From Aurantimonas marina (GTDB lineage Bacteria > Pseudomonadota > Alphaproteobacteria > Rhizobiales > Rhizobiaceae), in NCBI RefSeq assembly GCF_017183135.1, contig NZ_JADDXW010000007.1:124001-188000 (forward strand): a DNA stretch of 64,000 bases. The letters are read 5' to 3'. Below the pieces are notes generated by a model. The model saw only the letters and a program-made list of their open reading frames with translations, did no database searches and had not been told where the DNA came from. The position numbers and the translations under genes are program-made. Below, piece by piece: positions 42,742-51,905 of this stretch; the stretch's first letter is position 1, and each line of letters begins with the position of its first letter.

Positions 42742-43465
42742 ACAACTCGTCATACGGGAACTGAGCAAGCGGTTCGGCGGTGTCGTCGCGCTGAACGCCA
42801 TCGATCTGTTGGTGGAAGCGGGCGAACTGGTCGGCCTGATCGGGCCGAACGGCTCCGGCAAGACAACGCTCCTGAACATCGTCAGCGGCTATTACGATGC
42901 CGACGGCGGCACGATCGACTACGACGGGAAGCCCGTCGCCGGTCTGTCGCCGCATCGTCTGGCGCGGATCGGCATCGGCCGCTCCTTCCAGATCACCAAG
43001 GTCTTCCGCCGCTTGACCGTCCTGGAGAACATGCTCGTGTCGGGCCTGTCGGACTGGAGCGAGAGCCGGGCTGCCGCAACCGAACGCGCCATGGAAGTGC
43101 TCGCAGACCTCAACCTGACCCGTCTCGCCCACGAACGGGCGGGCAATCTGTCCGGTGGGCAGGCCAAGCTACTGGAATTTGCCCGGATCATGATGCTCCA
43201 GCCGAAAATCGTCCTCCTGGACGAGCCGTTCGGCGGCGTTCATCCGGAGCTCAAGCGCTTCATGTACGAACGCATCCGTGAGTGGAATGCGAATGGCGTG
43301 ACGATCATCCTAATCAGTCACGACATGGGCTCCATCTTCGGCCTCTGCCGACGGGTGGTCACCCTGAGCTACGGAGACATCATCTGCGACGGCACGCCCG
43401 ACGAAACGCGCGCCAATCCAGCCGTTCTGGAGGCCTATCTGGGGGACCGTCATGACGCAGCTTGA
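42734..43465 (+). CDS. Branched-chain-type ABC transporter ATPase (LivG family), system 2
   Basis: The 243-residue ATPase has Walker A GPNGSGKTT, the LivG-type segment IGRSFQITKVFRRLTVLENM, signature LSGGQAKLLEFAR and Walker B IVLLDEPFGGVHP, then LISHDMG. It overlaps LivM by 8 bases and the next ATPase by 14, so the operon is tightly packed. FGGVHP is a less common variant of the LivG T-A-G-x-N-P segment after Walker B. Confidence 0.93.
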   Translation: MPEQLVIRELSKRFGGVVALNAIDLLVEAGELVGLIGPNGSGKTTLLNIVSGYYDADGGTIDYDGKPVAGLSPHRLARIGIGRSFQITKVFRRLTVLENMLVSGLSDWSESRAAATERAMEVLADLNLTRLAHERAGNLSGGQAKLLEFARIMMLQPKIVLLDEPFGGVHPELKRFMYERIREWNANGVTIILISHDMGSIFGLCRRVVTLSYGDIICDGTPDETRANPAVLEAYLGDRHDAA

Positions 43466-44171
43466 GGTCTCGAATTTGCGCGCCGGCTACAGCCGGGACA
43501 TCGACATCCTCAGCGGCGTCAGCGTCATCGCCCGGCCGCGGCAGCTGACGACGATCATCGGCGCCAATGGCGTTGGAAAGTCGACGCTGCTCAAGACCAT
43601 CATCGGGCAGTTGCGGCCGCATGCCGGATCGATCCATTACGGCGAAAAAGATCTGTCAGGTGTCGCGACGCGCAATCTGGTGCGCATGGGGATCGCCTAT
43701 GTTCCCCAAGGTCATGCGCTGTTCAAGGACATGACGGTGGTGGAAAACATCGAGATCGCTACGTGGTCGTTCCGGTCCGACCGGCCGCGCTGTCGCGCCG
43801 CGACCGAACGCGTGTTCGAGCGGGCGCCGTATCTGAAGGAATTTCGCCAGCGCCGGGCCGGCCTGATGTCGGGGGGGCAGCAGCGGCTCATGCAGCTGGA
43901 GCTGGCGCTGATGAGCGATCCGGAGCTGATGCTGATCGACGAGCCGACCGTCGGCCTCGATCCGAAGCGGGCAGGGGTGATCTACGATCATCTGCGGAGG
44001 CTGGTCGGAGAGGGGGGGCGGACGGTCCTGATGGTCGACCAGAACGTCATCGCGGGCACCGACGTTGCCGACTACATCTACGTCCTGGAACTCGGCGCGA
44101 ACAAGATCGAGGGCAGCAAGGCGCACTTCGACGAGACTTACCGCGACACGATTGCAGACTGGCTGTTCTGA
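43452..44171 (+). CDS. Branched-chain-type ABC transporter ATPase (LivF family), system 2
   Basis: The 239-residue ATPase has Walker A GANGVGKST, signature MSGGQQRLMQLELAL, Walker B LMLIDEPTVGLDP and LMVDQN at the switch position. It is the last gene of the second Liv operon and is followed by a strong hairpin terminator at 44223-44254. The binding protein for this transporter is encoded just beyond, on the opposite strand. Confidence 0.93.
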   Translation: MTQLEVSNLRAGYSRDIDILSGVSVIARPRQLTTIIGANGVGKSTLLKTIIGQLRPHAGSIHYGEKDLSGVATRNLVRMGIAYVPQGHALFKDMTVVENIEIATWSFRSDRPRCRAATERVFERAPYLKEFRQRRAGLMSGGQQRLMQLELALMSDPELMLIDEPTVGLDPKRAGVIYDHLRRLVGEGGRTVLMVDQNVIAGTDVADYIYVLELGANKIEGSKAHFDETYRDTIADWLF

Positions 44172-44222
44172 CGAAGCGCCGTCCGTCCGGCCTGCGTTTC
44201 CGCCATCAGCTCCTGCCAAACG

Positions 44223-44254
44223 AAAACCCCGCCGGTCTGCACCGGCGGGGTTTT
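44223..44254. terminator. Bidirectional rho-independent terminator
   Basis: AAAACCCCGCCGGT (44223-44236), loop CTGC and ACCGGCGGGGTTTT (44241-44254) form a perfect 14-bp stem with A- and T-runs at its two ends, so it can stop transcripts from either side. It lies between the LivF stop (44171) and the convergent binding-protein stop (44280). Confidence 0.95.
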
Positions 44255-44279
44255 CTGTGTCGGGGCGGACTGTCGCCGG

Positions 44280-45497
44280 TTACGGCTTGAGGACGATCTC
44301 GTCGGTGGTCGCCTCAGCCCGCGGCCACAGGATGGCGGAGTCCGACGGGGTCTGGTTCGCCTCGGTGTACTGGATCACGAAGATCGGCACGTCCGGCCAC
44401 TGCTGGAACTTCCAGGCCGGGTCCTTGTCCTGTGGGAAGTAGATCTCGCCGCGCGTGCCGTTCCAACGAAGCTGGCGCAGCGCTTCCTGCAGCGCGGGTC
44501 CGTCAGTGATTCCGGCCGCCTTGATAGCTTCCGCGATGACCATGACGCCGTCATAACCTTCCATGGCGACAGCGTTTGCAGGGCGGTCGAACTCGGTCTG
44601 ATAGGCTTCCGAGAATGAGCGGGACAGCTCCGTATCCGGCTTTCCAGGAAGCCCGGCAGGATTGCCGATCACGTATTTTCCTGCATCGCCCATGACGTTC
44701 CAGAATTCCGGCTCGAGGACGTCGGCGCCGGCGGCGAAGATCGCCGTATCCTTGGAGGGGGCGAGGCCCAGGTCATAGGCTTGGCGCAGCATGAGAAGCA
44801 GGTTCGAGCCCGTGAAGCCGGCCACGATCAGGTCGGGCTGGGGATCGGCGCGCTTGAGTTGCAGGAGCTGCGGCGTGAAGTCACTGACTGTGCGCTCGGC
44901 GGTGAACGAGGTGACGTTCGCGCCGGTATCCTGAAGGTTCTTGGTGAACACGTCGATGATACCGAAACCCCAGTCGGAGTTTTCGGAGATGATCGCGATG
45001 TTCTTGAACCCGGCTTCCTTCACCCAGTCCGCCGCGACCGAATAGACTAGCGAGTTGGCTACGGTGATGCGGAAGACTTCCGGGATGCCGGCCGCCGTGA
45101 CCGCATCGGACCAGCATTCGCCAGCGATGAACGGGATGTCGTATTTCTCCGCGACGGGACCGACGGCGGAGCAGACGGCGCTGTGCGCGCTACCGGTCAC
45201 CGCCACGACGCCCTCGCTCGACGCCAGACGTTCGAAGGCGGCGACGCCCTTTTCAGGAACGCCCGACGTGTCCTCGACGACGAGCTCGATCTGCTTACCG
45301 AGAAGGCCGCCGTTCTTGTTGATCTCCTCGACGGCGATGGTCATGCCGTCGCGCAGGGATTCCCCCGTCTGCACACCGCCGGGGGGCGAGAGCGGCGCGA
45401 TGCCGCCGATCTTGATGGTCTCCTGAGCCCAGGCCGCGGACGTGCCGAGGGCAAGGGTTACCAGGGCCGTGGCTGACAGTTTCGCGATTCTGGTCAT
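44280..45497 (-). CDS. Branched-chain-type ABC transporter binding protein, system 2
   Basis: The 405-residue LivJ-type periplasmic protein has a signal peptide (LSATALVTLALGTSAAWA, cut before QETIK), then IKIGGIAPLSPPGGVQTG and EEINKNGGLLGKQIELVVED, typical of Peripla_BP_6. ATG 45497 has AGGAGAG upstream; the longer open frame at 45623 is promoter DNA. It is separated from its permeases by the shared terminator and read from its own promoter in the 197-bp gap facing the HTH regulator. The ligand is likely an amino-acid or amide compound, as with system 1. Confidence 0.92.
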   Translation of the reverse strand: MTRIAKLSATALVTLALGTSAAWAQETIKIGGIAPLSPPGGVQTGESLRDGMTIAVEEINKNGGLLGKQIELVVEDTSGVPEKGVAAFERLASSEGVVAVTGSAHSAVCSAVGPVAEKYDIPFIAGECWSDAVTAAGIPEVFRITVANSLVYSVAADWVKEAGFKNIAIISENSDWGFGIIDVFTKNLQDTGANVTSFTAERTVSDFTPQLLQLKRADPQPDLIVAGFTGSNLLLMLRQAYDLGLAPSKDTAIFAAGADVLEPEFWNVMGDAGKYVIGNPAGLPGKPDTELSRSFSEAYQTEFDRPANAVAMEGYDGVMVIAEAIKAAGITDGPALQEALRQLRWNGTRGEIYFPQDKDPAWKFQQWPDVPIFVIQYTEANQTPSDSAILWPRAEATTDEIVLKP

Positions 45498-45694
45498 GGC
45501 CTCTCCTGTTGACTGGCGAGAGCGCGAAAGTGCGGCACTCGCGGCACCGTCCTGCCCACGATTTAGGCGTGCCCAGAACGAGACCTTGTTTGAAGTGTGG
45601 GCCGAGAACCGGCACGGGCGCAATCACCAGAAACGACTTGATCCGAAGCAGTCTGAAGTTTCAATAGCGTCACTCAGCGACAGGAGCCGCGCCG

Positions 45695-46543
45695 ATGAAC
45701 GCCGATTTTATCCCGAATCTTAGATTGCTGTGCAGCTACCAGCGCTCGATGGCGGATGTCTGCCGGAAACTGCAGATGAACCGCCAGCAGTTCATGAAGT
45801 ATCTCGGCGGCGGCGCCTTCCCCTCAGGCCGAAGCCTGCGCCGCATCTGCGACTATTTCGGCGTCGACGAGTACGAGATCCTGATGCCGCACGACCAGTT
45901 CCGGGACATCGTCCGGCTGCGGCCCGTCCGGCACGAGACCAATGACCTGCTGCCGCCTGCGGTGAAACGTATCGCCGAGCAGGCGGCGCGCCAGCATGCG
46001 CAGCTGGCGAAATATTGCGGCTATTACTACAAGTACTTCTATTCGTTCTCCACGCCGAGCTTCGTGCTACGGTCGCTTGTCTGTGTCGGCCAGGTCGGCG
46101 AAATGACCTATTACAAGACGATCGAACGATTGACTCCGGCCGGCAATCGGCATGCGCCGGGCGATCTGTTCAAGTACAGCGGCGTGGTCCTGCCGGTCGG
46201 CGACAGGATTCACATGATTGATCATGAATCGGTGGTGGGCAACGAGATGTCCCAGACGATCCTCTATCCGCCCTATCGCAATCGGGTCTCAACGCTGATC
46301 GGGCTGATGATCGGTATCACCGCGACGGAGGCGCACCAGCCGGTGGCCGCCCGTGTGGTGATGGAATATCTCGGTCGCCGCGTCGATCACCGTCAGGCGA
46401 TCCGGGGCTGCGGACTCTACGAGGAGGACGCGCTGGAGATTTCCCGGCCGATGCTTCACTATCTCCGCGAGCCGTCGCCAACGGACGGCTTCCTCATCCG
46501 GGCGGGCTCGACCTACGAAAAGGTCCAGGTACGAAACCGATAG
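45695..46543 (+). CDS. Helix-turn-helix (XRE-type) transcriptional regulator
   Basis: The 282-residue protein has an N-terminal XRE-like helix-turn-helix (about 10-65: YQRSMADVCRKLQMNRQQFM, then GRSLRRICDYFGVDEYEIL). A long C-terminal region with many aromatic residues (YCGYYYKYFYSFSTPSF) has no domain I can name. The lack of hydrophobic segments suggests a cytoplasmic ligand sensor. It is divergent from the system 2 binding protein and sits between the Liv and TRAP operons, so it could control either. Confidence 0.82.
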   Translation: MNADFIPNLRLLCSYQRSMADVCRKLQMNRQQFMKYLGGGAFPSGRSLRRICDYFGVDEYEILMPHDQFRDIVRLRPVRHETNDLLPPAVKRIAEQAARQHAQLAKYCGYYYKYFYSFSTPSFVLRSLVCVGQVGEMTYYKTIERLTPAGNRHAPGDLFKYSGVVLPVGDRIHMIDHESVVGNEMSQTILYPPYRNRVSTLIGLMIGITATEAHQPVAARVVMEYLGRRVDHRQAIRGCGLYEEDALEISRPMLHYLREPSPTDGFLIRAGSTYEKVQVRNR

Positions 46544-46692
46544 GCTAGGGACCGGGGACGCACCGGCCTGCCGCCGACAGCACGATTCCCTTGCAATGTT
46601 GCTCCTTGTTGCTTGGCCATTGTCCTGCCGGCCGGGTCGCCGCTTGGCGAACAAGCTCCAGAAGGCAAGAACCGGACTTTTTCGATTTCGAC

Positions 46693-46708
46693 TTGTAAAA
46701 ATTTGTAA
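46693..46708 (+). promoter_or_regulatory. TTGTAA direct repeat upstream of the TRAP operon
   Basis: TTGTAA occurs at 46693-46698 and again at 46703-46708, exactly one helical turn apart, in an AT-rich stretch about 50 bp before the dctP start. The position suits an activator or repressor site for the TRAP operon; the FadR-type regulator encoded at 50364 is the nearest candidate. AGGAGGAGG just before 46757 is the ribosome binding site. Confidence 0.35.
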
Positions 46709-46756
46709 GGGCAATAAAAGGAAATCCTCACAAATATGAACAATTAGGAGGAGGAC

Positions 46757-47746
46757 ATGCTTGTGACCCCATCAAACTTTGTGAAAGCGCTGGTACTGGC
46801 GGCCAGCCTCGGCATGACGGCGGCGCCCGCACTCGCGATCGAATGGCGCGGCTGGAACATCCATGTCGAGGACTATCCGGTTTCCATCGGCATGGAATCC
46901 TTCATGAAGGAAATCGCCGAAAAGACAGGCGGCGAGATCACCGGCAAGGTCTACCACAATGGCGTGCTCGGCGATCAGCCCGACGCCATCGAACAGACCC
47001 GGCTCGGCGCCATCGATTTCGGCGAATTCAGCCTCGGCCCCATGGGTCAGTCCATCCCCGAGACCAACGTCGTTTCGCTGCCCTTCATCTTCAAAAGCAT
47101 TCCGGAAATGTACAAGCTGATGGACGGCGAGGCCGGCGAGGCGATCGGCAAGGGCATGGAAGCCAAGGGTCTGGTTCCGGTCGGTTGGTATGGTGCGGGC
47201 GCGCGCTCGTTCTACAACTCGATCAAGCCGATCAATACGCCCGACGACGTCCAGGGCATGAAGGTCCGCGTGATGAACAACGACCTCTTCGTCGGCATGA
47301 TCGAATCGATGGGCGGCAACGCAACGCCGATGGCGTTTGCGGAAGTGTTCCAGTCGCTGAAGACCAATGTGGTCGACGGCGCCGAGAACAACCCGCCTTC
47401 CTACGAGTCGACCAACCACTATGAAGTAGCGAAATACTACTCGCTGACCGAACACCTCATCATCCCGGAATGCCTGTGCGTGTCGAAGGCCGCGTGGGAC
47501 AAGTTGACGTCGGAGCAGCAAGCCATCGTCAAGGAAGCCGGCCGCACCAGCGCCGAATTGCAGCGTAAGCTGTGGGCCGAGCGTGAACAGGCCAGCATAG
47601 AGAAGGTTGTCGCCGGCGGTGTCGAGGTCAACGAGGTTGCCGACAAGGCGCCCTTCCAGGATGCCATGGCTCCGGTCTACGAGCAGTTCCTCGCGGCCAA
47701 TCCCGGCCTGACGGACCTCGTCAACCTCATCCGCAACGCCGAGTGA
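46757..47746 (+). CDS. TRAP transporter substrate-binding protein (DctP family)
   Basis: The 329-residue periplasmic protein has a signal peptide (about 1-27, ending APALA) and the DctP fold. The conserved substrate arginine lies in the GMKVRVMNN segment (about residue 175), followed by VVDGAENNPPSYEST, a form common in binding proteins for sugar acids. A very strong ribosome binding site (AGGAGGAGG) precedes the ATG. With DctQ and DctM downstream it forms a complete sodium-driven transporter; the hexuronate genes at 52-58 kb make a uronate ligand plausible. Confidence 0.93.
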   Translation: MLVTPSNFVKALVLAASLGMTAAPALAIEWRGWNIHVEDYPVSIGMESFMKEIAEKTGGEITGKVYHNGVLGDQPDAIEQTRLGAIDFGEFSLGPMGQSIPETNVVSLPFIFKSIPEMYKLMDGEAGEAIGKGMEAKGLVPVGWYGAGARSFYNSIKPINTPDDVQGMKVRVMNNDLFVGMIESMGGNATPMAFAEVFQSLKTNVVDGAENNPPSYESTNHYEVAKYYSLTEHLIIPECLCVSKAAWDKLTSEQQAIVKEAGRTSAELQRKLWAEREQASIEKVVAGGVEVNEVADKAPFQDAMAPVYEQFLAANPGLTDLVNLIRNAE

Positions 47747-47820
47747 CGGATTGCCCGGCAGCCCGGCCTTCCCGCGAGGGCTGGGCCGCCGGGGACATCT
47801 CGCAAGGGAAAGATCCGTAG

Positions 47821-48348
47821 ATGCACCACGCATCGACAGTTACGCGTATCGAAGACGTTCTCGCCAGGATCAGCGCCGCATGCATCTTCATCGCGTCCTG
47901 CGCCCTGGTGGTACTGATCGCGACATTCGGCTGGCTGGTCTTCGGCCGCTATGTGCTCAACGTGACGCCGACCTGGGTGGAGCAACTTGCCCTCGTGCTG
48001 GTTGGCTACATTGCTTTCCTCGGCGCGGCAGCGGGAATCCACGAAGACAGTCACCTCGGCGTCACCATGTTCCGGGATGCGCTGGGCGAGCCGGTCCGCA
48101 CGGCCGTGACGATCGCGGTCGACCTGGTGTTGGCGGGCTTTGGTGCGGTGATGTTCCTCGCCGGAATTGACCTGATGCGCTTCGGCTGGGACACGCTTCT
48201 GCCGATGCTCAACATTCCACTGAGCTTCCGCACGCTATCGGAAGTCTTCTGCGGGGGGCTGATCGTGCTGTTTGCCGGCACGCGGGCCATTCTGCGAATC
48301 CTCAATTTCCCCCGATCCGATCGGGCCGCGACCGACGAGGCGCCCTGA
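47821..48348 (+). CDS. TRAP transporter small permease (DctQ family)
   Basis: The 175-residue membrane protein has four hydrophobic helices (about 22-45, 55-75, 95-118 and 135-155), the standard DctQ topology, with WLVFGRYVLNVTPTWVEQLA as the typical first loop. It lies 74 bp after dctP and 2 bp before dctM, and forms the membrane unit with DctM. Confidence 0.92.
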   Translation: MHHASTVTRIEDVLARISAACIFIASCALVVLIATFGWLVFGRYVLNVTPTWVEQLALVLVGYIAFLGAAAGIHEDSHLGVTMFRDALGEPVRTAVTIAVDLVLAGFGAVMFLAGIDLMRFGWDTLLPMLNIPLSFRTLSEVFCGGLIVLFAGTRAILRILNFPRSDRAATDEAP

Positions 48349-48350
48349 TT

Positions 48351-49628
48351 ATGGGTCTCGCAATCCTGCTGGGAATATTCGCCGTTGGCGTGGTTGTCGG
48401 CATGCCCGTCGCCTTCGCCATGGGCATCGCCGCGGCTTCCGCTTTCTTTTACGAAGGTTTTCCGACCCTGATGACGTTTCAGCGGGCGATGGCCGGCGTC
48501 ACGGTGTTTTCGCTTCTCGCCATCCCGTTCTTCGTCTTCGCTGGCGAGATCATGCTGCATGGCGGCATCGCCGTGCGCCTAGTGCGATTCGCCGCGGCGC
48601 TGGTCGGCCATATCAGGGGCGGCCTGGCCATGGTCAATATCTTCTCCAGCATGCTGTTCGGCGGCATATCCGGCTCGGCCATCGCCGACATCTCGGCGCT
48701 CGGATCGCTGCTGATCCCGGTGATGAAGGAGCGCGGTTACCGTCCCGAATACGCCGTCAACGTGACGGTGACGTCGTCGATCGCCGGCATCGTCATTCCG
48801 CCCAGCCACAACATGATCATTTTCGCGGTCGCGGCCGGAGGTGGCATTTCAATTTCCAAACTGTTCCTGGCCGGGGTAGTGCCGGGCATCCTGATGTGTG
48901 TGTGTCTTGCCATTGCGGCCTACGTGCTTGCGGTAAAGCACAAATACCCCGCCGAACCGTTTCCCGGCGGCGCCGAACTGGCACGCACCGCGCTCGATGC
49001 ATTGCCCGGACTGGTCACCGCCGTGATCATCGTCGGGGGCACGCTTTCGGGGGTTTTCACCGTCACCGAGTCCGGCGCTTTCGGCGCGATCTACGCGCTG
49101 CTTCTGACCACCTTCTACTACCGCAGCCTGAGCTGGCGTGGCTTCATCACCGCCGTCACCTCCTCGGTGCGCACGACCGCCATGGTGATGATCCTGATCG
49201 CCTTCGCCAGTTCCTTCGCCTATCTGCTGGCTCTCTATCAGGTGCCGGCCAAGCTCAGCGACCTGCTGGTCACGATCTCGGACAACAAATACGTCATCTT
49301 GCTGATGATCAACGTGATCTTGCTGCTGCTCGGCATGATCATGGATATGGCGGCGCTGATCCTGATCTGCACGCCGATCTTCCTGCCGATCGCCAAGAGC
49401 CTGGGCATGGCGCCGGAGCATTTCGGCATCATGCTGCTGATCAATCTCGGCCTTGGCCTGTGCACACCGCCGGTGGGCACGTGCCTGTTCGTTGGCTGTG
49501 CGGTCGGCAAGGTGCGGATCGAGGACGCCGTCCGCACAATCTGGCCGTTCTACCTGGCAATCCTGGGGGCCTTGCTTCTCGTGACCTACGTGCCCGGCTT
49601 TTCCATGTGGCTGCCAGGGCTGTTCTGA
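48351..49628 (+). CDS. TRAP transporter large permease (DctM family)
   Basis: The 425-residue protein has roughly twelve hydrophobic helices and family motifs such as SMLFGGISGSAIADISALG, VTSSIAGIVIPPSHNMIIFA, GMIMDMAALILICTPIFLP and GLGLCTPPVGTCLF. It is the sodium-coupled transport subunit. Its C-terminal segment closely resembles the stranded fragment at 56493-56651, showing that at least two such genes once existed in this stretch. Confidence 0.94.
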   Translation: MGLAILLGIFAVGVVVGMPVAFAMGIAAASAFFYEGFPTLMTFQRAMAGVTVFSLLAIPFFVFAGEIMLHGGIAVRLVRFAAALVGHIRGGLAMVNIFSSMLFGGISGSAIADISALGSLLIPVMKERGYRPEYAVNVTVTSSIAGIVIPPSHNMIIFAVAAGGGISISKLFLAGVVPGILMCVCLAIAAYVLAVKHKYPAEPFPGGAELARTALDALPGLVTAVIIVGGTLSGVFTVTESGAFGAIYALLLTTFYYRSLSWRGFITAVTSSVRTTAMVMILIAFASSFAYLLALYQVPAKLSDLLVTISDNKYVILLMINVILLLLGMIMDMAALILICTPIFLPIAKSLGMAPEHFGIMLLINLGLGLCTPPVGTCLFVGCAVGKVRIEDAVRTIWPFYLAILGALLLVTYVPGFSMWLPGLF

Positions 49629-49671
49629 GTCGGACACTGAAGCGCGGCAACATACCGAAGAGGAGAGCGAA

Positions 49672-50388
49672 ATGACCGACCTGTCGGGCGAAACGCGCAG
49701 AACCCTGATGGGCGTCAGTACCGCAACCTTGACGACCGCTCTATTCAAGCGCGGTTTCAGAAACGTCTTCCTTCAGGGGCTTGGCCGCCTGGCGCCTGGC
49801 CCGAACATGGTCGGCTTTGCCTATACGCTGCGCTACATCCCCGCTCGCGAGGATCTCGACGTGCTGGCTTCCTTTGCCGACCGCGAGAACCCGCAGCGCA
49901 AGGGCGTCGAGGAATGTCCGGCCGGCGCGATCTTCGTCATCGATTCGCGCGGCGACGCGTCGGCAGCATCGGCCGGCTGCATCCTCGCCGCGCGGTTGCA
50001 GGCGCGCGGCTGTGCGGGGCTGGTGACGGACGGTGGATTTCGCGACTCACCGGAGATTGCCGACCTCGGCATGCCGGCCTTTCACCAGAGGCCGAGTGCG
50101 CCGACCAATTTGACCAAGCACCATGCCGTGGCGCTCAACGAGCCTATTGCATGCGGCGGGGTATCGGTGTTCCCCGGTGACACGCTAGTGGGCGACAGTG
50201 AAGGGGTGGTGTGCATACCGGCGCACCTGACCGTCGAGGTGGCCGCCGAAGCGGCGGAAATGACGGTCTTCGAAGACTACGTAATGGAAATGGTGAAGGG
50301 CGGTGCGTCGAGCTATGGGCTTTACCCGCCGACCGGAGCCACAACGATGGACGAATTCAGGGCATGGCGACAGGTAAACGGCAGATAG
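49672..50388 (+). CDS. RraA-like / HMG-CHA aldolase family protein, copy 2
   Basis: The 238-residue protein belongs to the RraA/aldolase family, with AGCILAARLQARGCAGLVTD, the metal/substrate motif DGGFRD, GMPAFHQRP and VFPGDTLVGDSEGVVCIP. It lies between the TRAP genes and a FadR-type regulator, with an SDR after that, a grouping typical of sugar-acid catabolism. An aldolase or decarboxylase role is more likely than RNase E control. Its 3' end overlaps the regulator gene by 25 bases. Confidence 0.87.
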   Translation: MTDLSGETRRTLMGVSTATLTTALFKRGFRNVFLQGLGRLAPGPNMVGFAYTLRYIPAREDLDVLASFADRENPQRKGVEECPAGAIFVIDSRGDASAASAGCILAARLQARGCAGLVTDGGFRDSPEIADLGMPAFHQRPSAPTNLTKHHAVALNEPIACGGVSVFPGDTLVGDSEGVVCIPAHLTVEVAAEAAEMTVFEDYVMEMVKGGASSYGLYPPTGATTMDEFRAWRQVNGR

Positions 50389-51125
50389 GCGGTGCATCGC
50401 CAGCATCAGGCCGCCGGTCCGGCCGCCTTTTGCGCGACGGGACGCTTCCCGACCGTGCCTATGAGCGGATTTTGGCGATGATCGCCGATGGCGCAATCGC
50501 GGTCGGCGACAAGATGCCGTCCGAGCACGAGCTGTGCAGCGAACTGGAGGTCTCGCGTCCGGTGCTGCGGCAGGCGCTTAAGCAATTGCGCGCCGACGAC
50601 GTAATCGTGTCGCGACAGGGCTCGGGGTCCTACGTCGTGCGCCGACCGGAAAAGGCGATCCTCGACTTTGCCCCGGTGGGCTCTGTCGCCGATATCCAGC
50701 GGACCTTCGAATTCAGGGCCGCCATCGAGGGTGAAGCCGCCTATCTGGCGGCGGTTCGCAGGACCGATTCGGACATGCTGCGCCTCAATGCCGCGCTTCA
50801 GGAACTCGACCGCTGCATCGAGGCGGGTGAACTCGGCGTCGATGCCGACGAGGATTTTCATGTCGCGGTCTGCGAAGCCTCTGGCAACCGCTACTTCACC
50901 GTCGCGCGGACCTCGATGAAGGCGAACATTCTGACGGGCATGAACCTGACCCGCAATCTGTCGCTGACCAAGCCGCGCGAGCGGCTGGCGCTGGTGCAGA
51001 AGGAGCACTACGCGATTTTCGACGCCATCCGGCACAAGAATCCCGCCGCGGCGCGCAACGCGATGCGCAGCCATGTCGAGAACGCCCGCAAGCGCGTCTT
51101 CGAAGGCAAGATCGCGTCCGCCTGA
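50364..51125 (+). CDS. FadR-subfamily GntR transcriptional regulator
   Basis: The 253-residue regulator has an N-terminal winged helix (about 25-95: MPSEHELCSELEVSRPVLRQ, then GSGSYVVRRP) and a C-terminal FCD ligand domain (about 105-240), in which the histidine of DEDFHVAVCEASGN and that of MRSHVENARK are likely metal ligands. ATG 50364 lies inside the end of the RraA-like gene. It probably regulates the TRAP/RraA/SDR operon in response to a sugar acid; the ligand is unknown. Confidence 0.9.
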   Translation: MATGKRQIGGASPASGRRSGRLLRDGTLPDRAYERILAMIADGAIAVGDKMPSEHELCSELEVSRPVLRQALKQLRADDVIVSRQGSGSYVVRRPEKAILDFAPVGSVADIQRTFEFRAAIEGEAAYLAAVRRTDSDMLRLNAALQELDRCIEAGELGVDADEDFHVAVCEASGNRYFTVARTSMKANILTGMNLTRNLSLTKPRERLALVQKEHYAIFDAIRHKNPAAARNAMRSHVENARKRVFEGKIASA

Positions 51126-51158
51126 GCCGTGAACACGATGTCAAACTGGAGCAAGAAA

Positions 51159-51905
51159 ATGAACCTCAAGGGAAAAACGGCGGTCGTCACAGGTGGCGGG
51201 CGCGATATCGGTCGGGCCTGCGTGATGCGCCTGGCTGAAGCCGGCGCGCAGGTGGCGATCAACTACCACAGCAGCAGCGCCGGCGCTGACAGCGCAGTCA
51301 AGGAGATCGTTGCGGCTGGAGGACAGGCTTTTGCCATGCAGGGCGACATGACCAAGCCGGCCGATGTGCAGGCTTTGGTCGATCGCGCCATTGCGGAGTT
51401 CGGCAAGATCGACATCGTCATGCCGATCACCGGCGGCATCGTCGCACGCAAGGCGATTGCCGAAATGACCCTCGATCACTGGCAGGCAGTGATGGATCTG
51501 AACGCAACGTCGGCGTTCCTGCTAATCAAGGCGGCACTTCCGCACATCCCGGAAGGCGGCGCCATCGTCAACATGGCATCACAGGCCGCAAGAGATGGCG
51601 GCGGCGGCGGCGCCATTGCATATGCTGCGTCCAAGGGCGCGGTCCTGACCATGACGCGTGGAATGGCAAAGGAACTGGGTCCGAAAATCCGGGTGAACGC
51701 GCTGTGCCCCGGCATGATCGATACGGATTTCCACAACGTGTTCACCAAGCCGGAAGCGCGAACGCACGTGGCAGGCATTACGCCGCTCAAGCGTGAAGGC
51801 TCTTCTGAGGACGTCGCCAATCTCGCGGTCTATCTTGCCTCGGACGAAGCGGCTTTCATCACTGGTGCTTGTATCGATATCAATGGTGGGTTGCTGTTTT
51901 CGTAG
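51159..51905 (+). CDS. Short-chain dehydrogenase/reductase, copy 2
   Basis: The 248-residue classical SDR begins MNLKGKTAVVTGGGRDIGRA, the NAD(P)-binding motif at its normal position. ATG 51159 has GGAG about 9 bases upstream and is preferred to GTG 51129 or ATG 51138. The active-site serine is in NMASQ and the Tyr-Lys in YAASK. The usual NNAG is replaced by PITGG, an uncommon variant. It closes the TRAP/RraA/FadR cluster, where oxidation of a sugar acid or its lactone is likely. Confidence 0.9.
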   Translation: MNLKGKTAVVTGGGRDIGRACVMRLAEAGAQVAINYHSSSAGADSAVKEIVAAGGQAFAMQGDMTKPADVQALVDRAIAEFGKIDIVMPITGGIVARKAIAEMTLDHWQAVMDLNATSAFLLIKAALPHIPEGGAIVNMASQAARDGGGGGAIAYAASKGAVLTMTRGMAKELGPKIRVNALCPGMIDTDFHNVFTKPEARTHVAGITPLKREGSSEDVANLAVYLASDEAAFITGACIDINGGLLFS

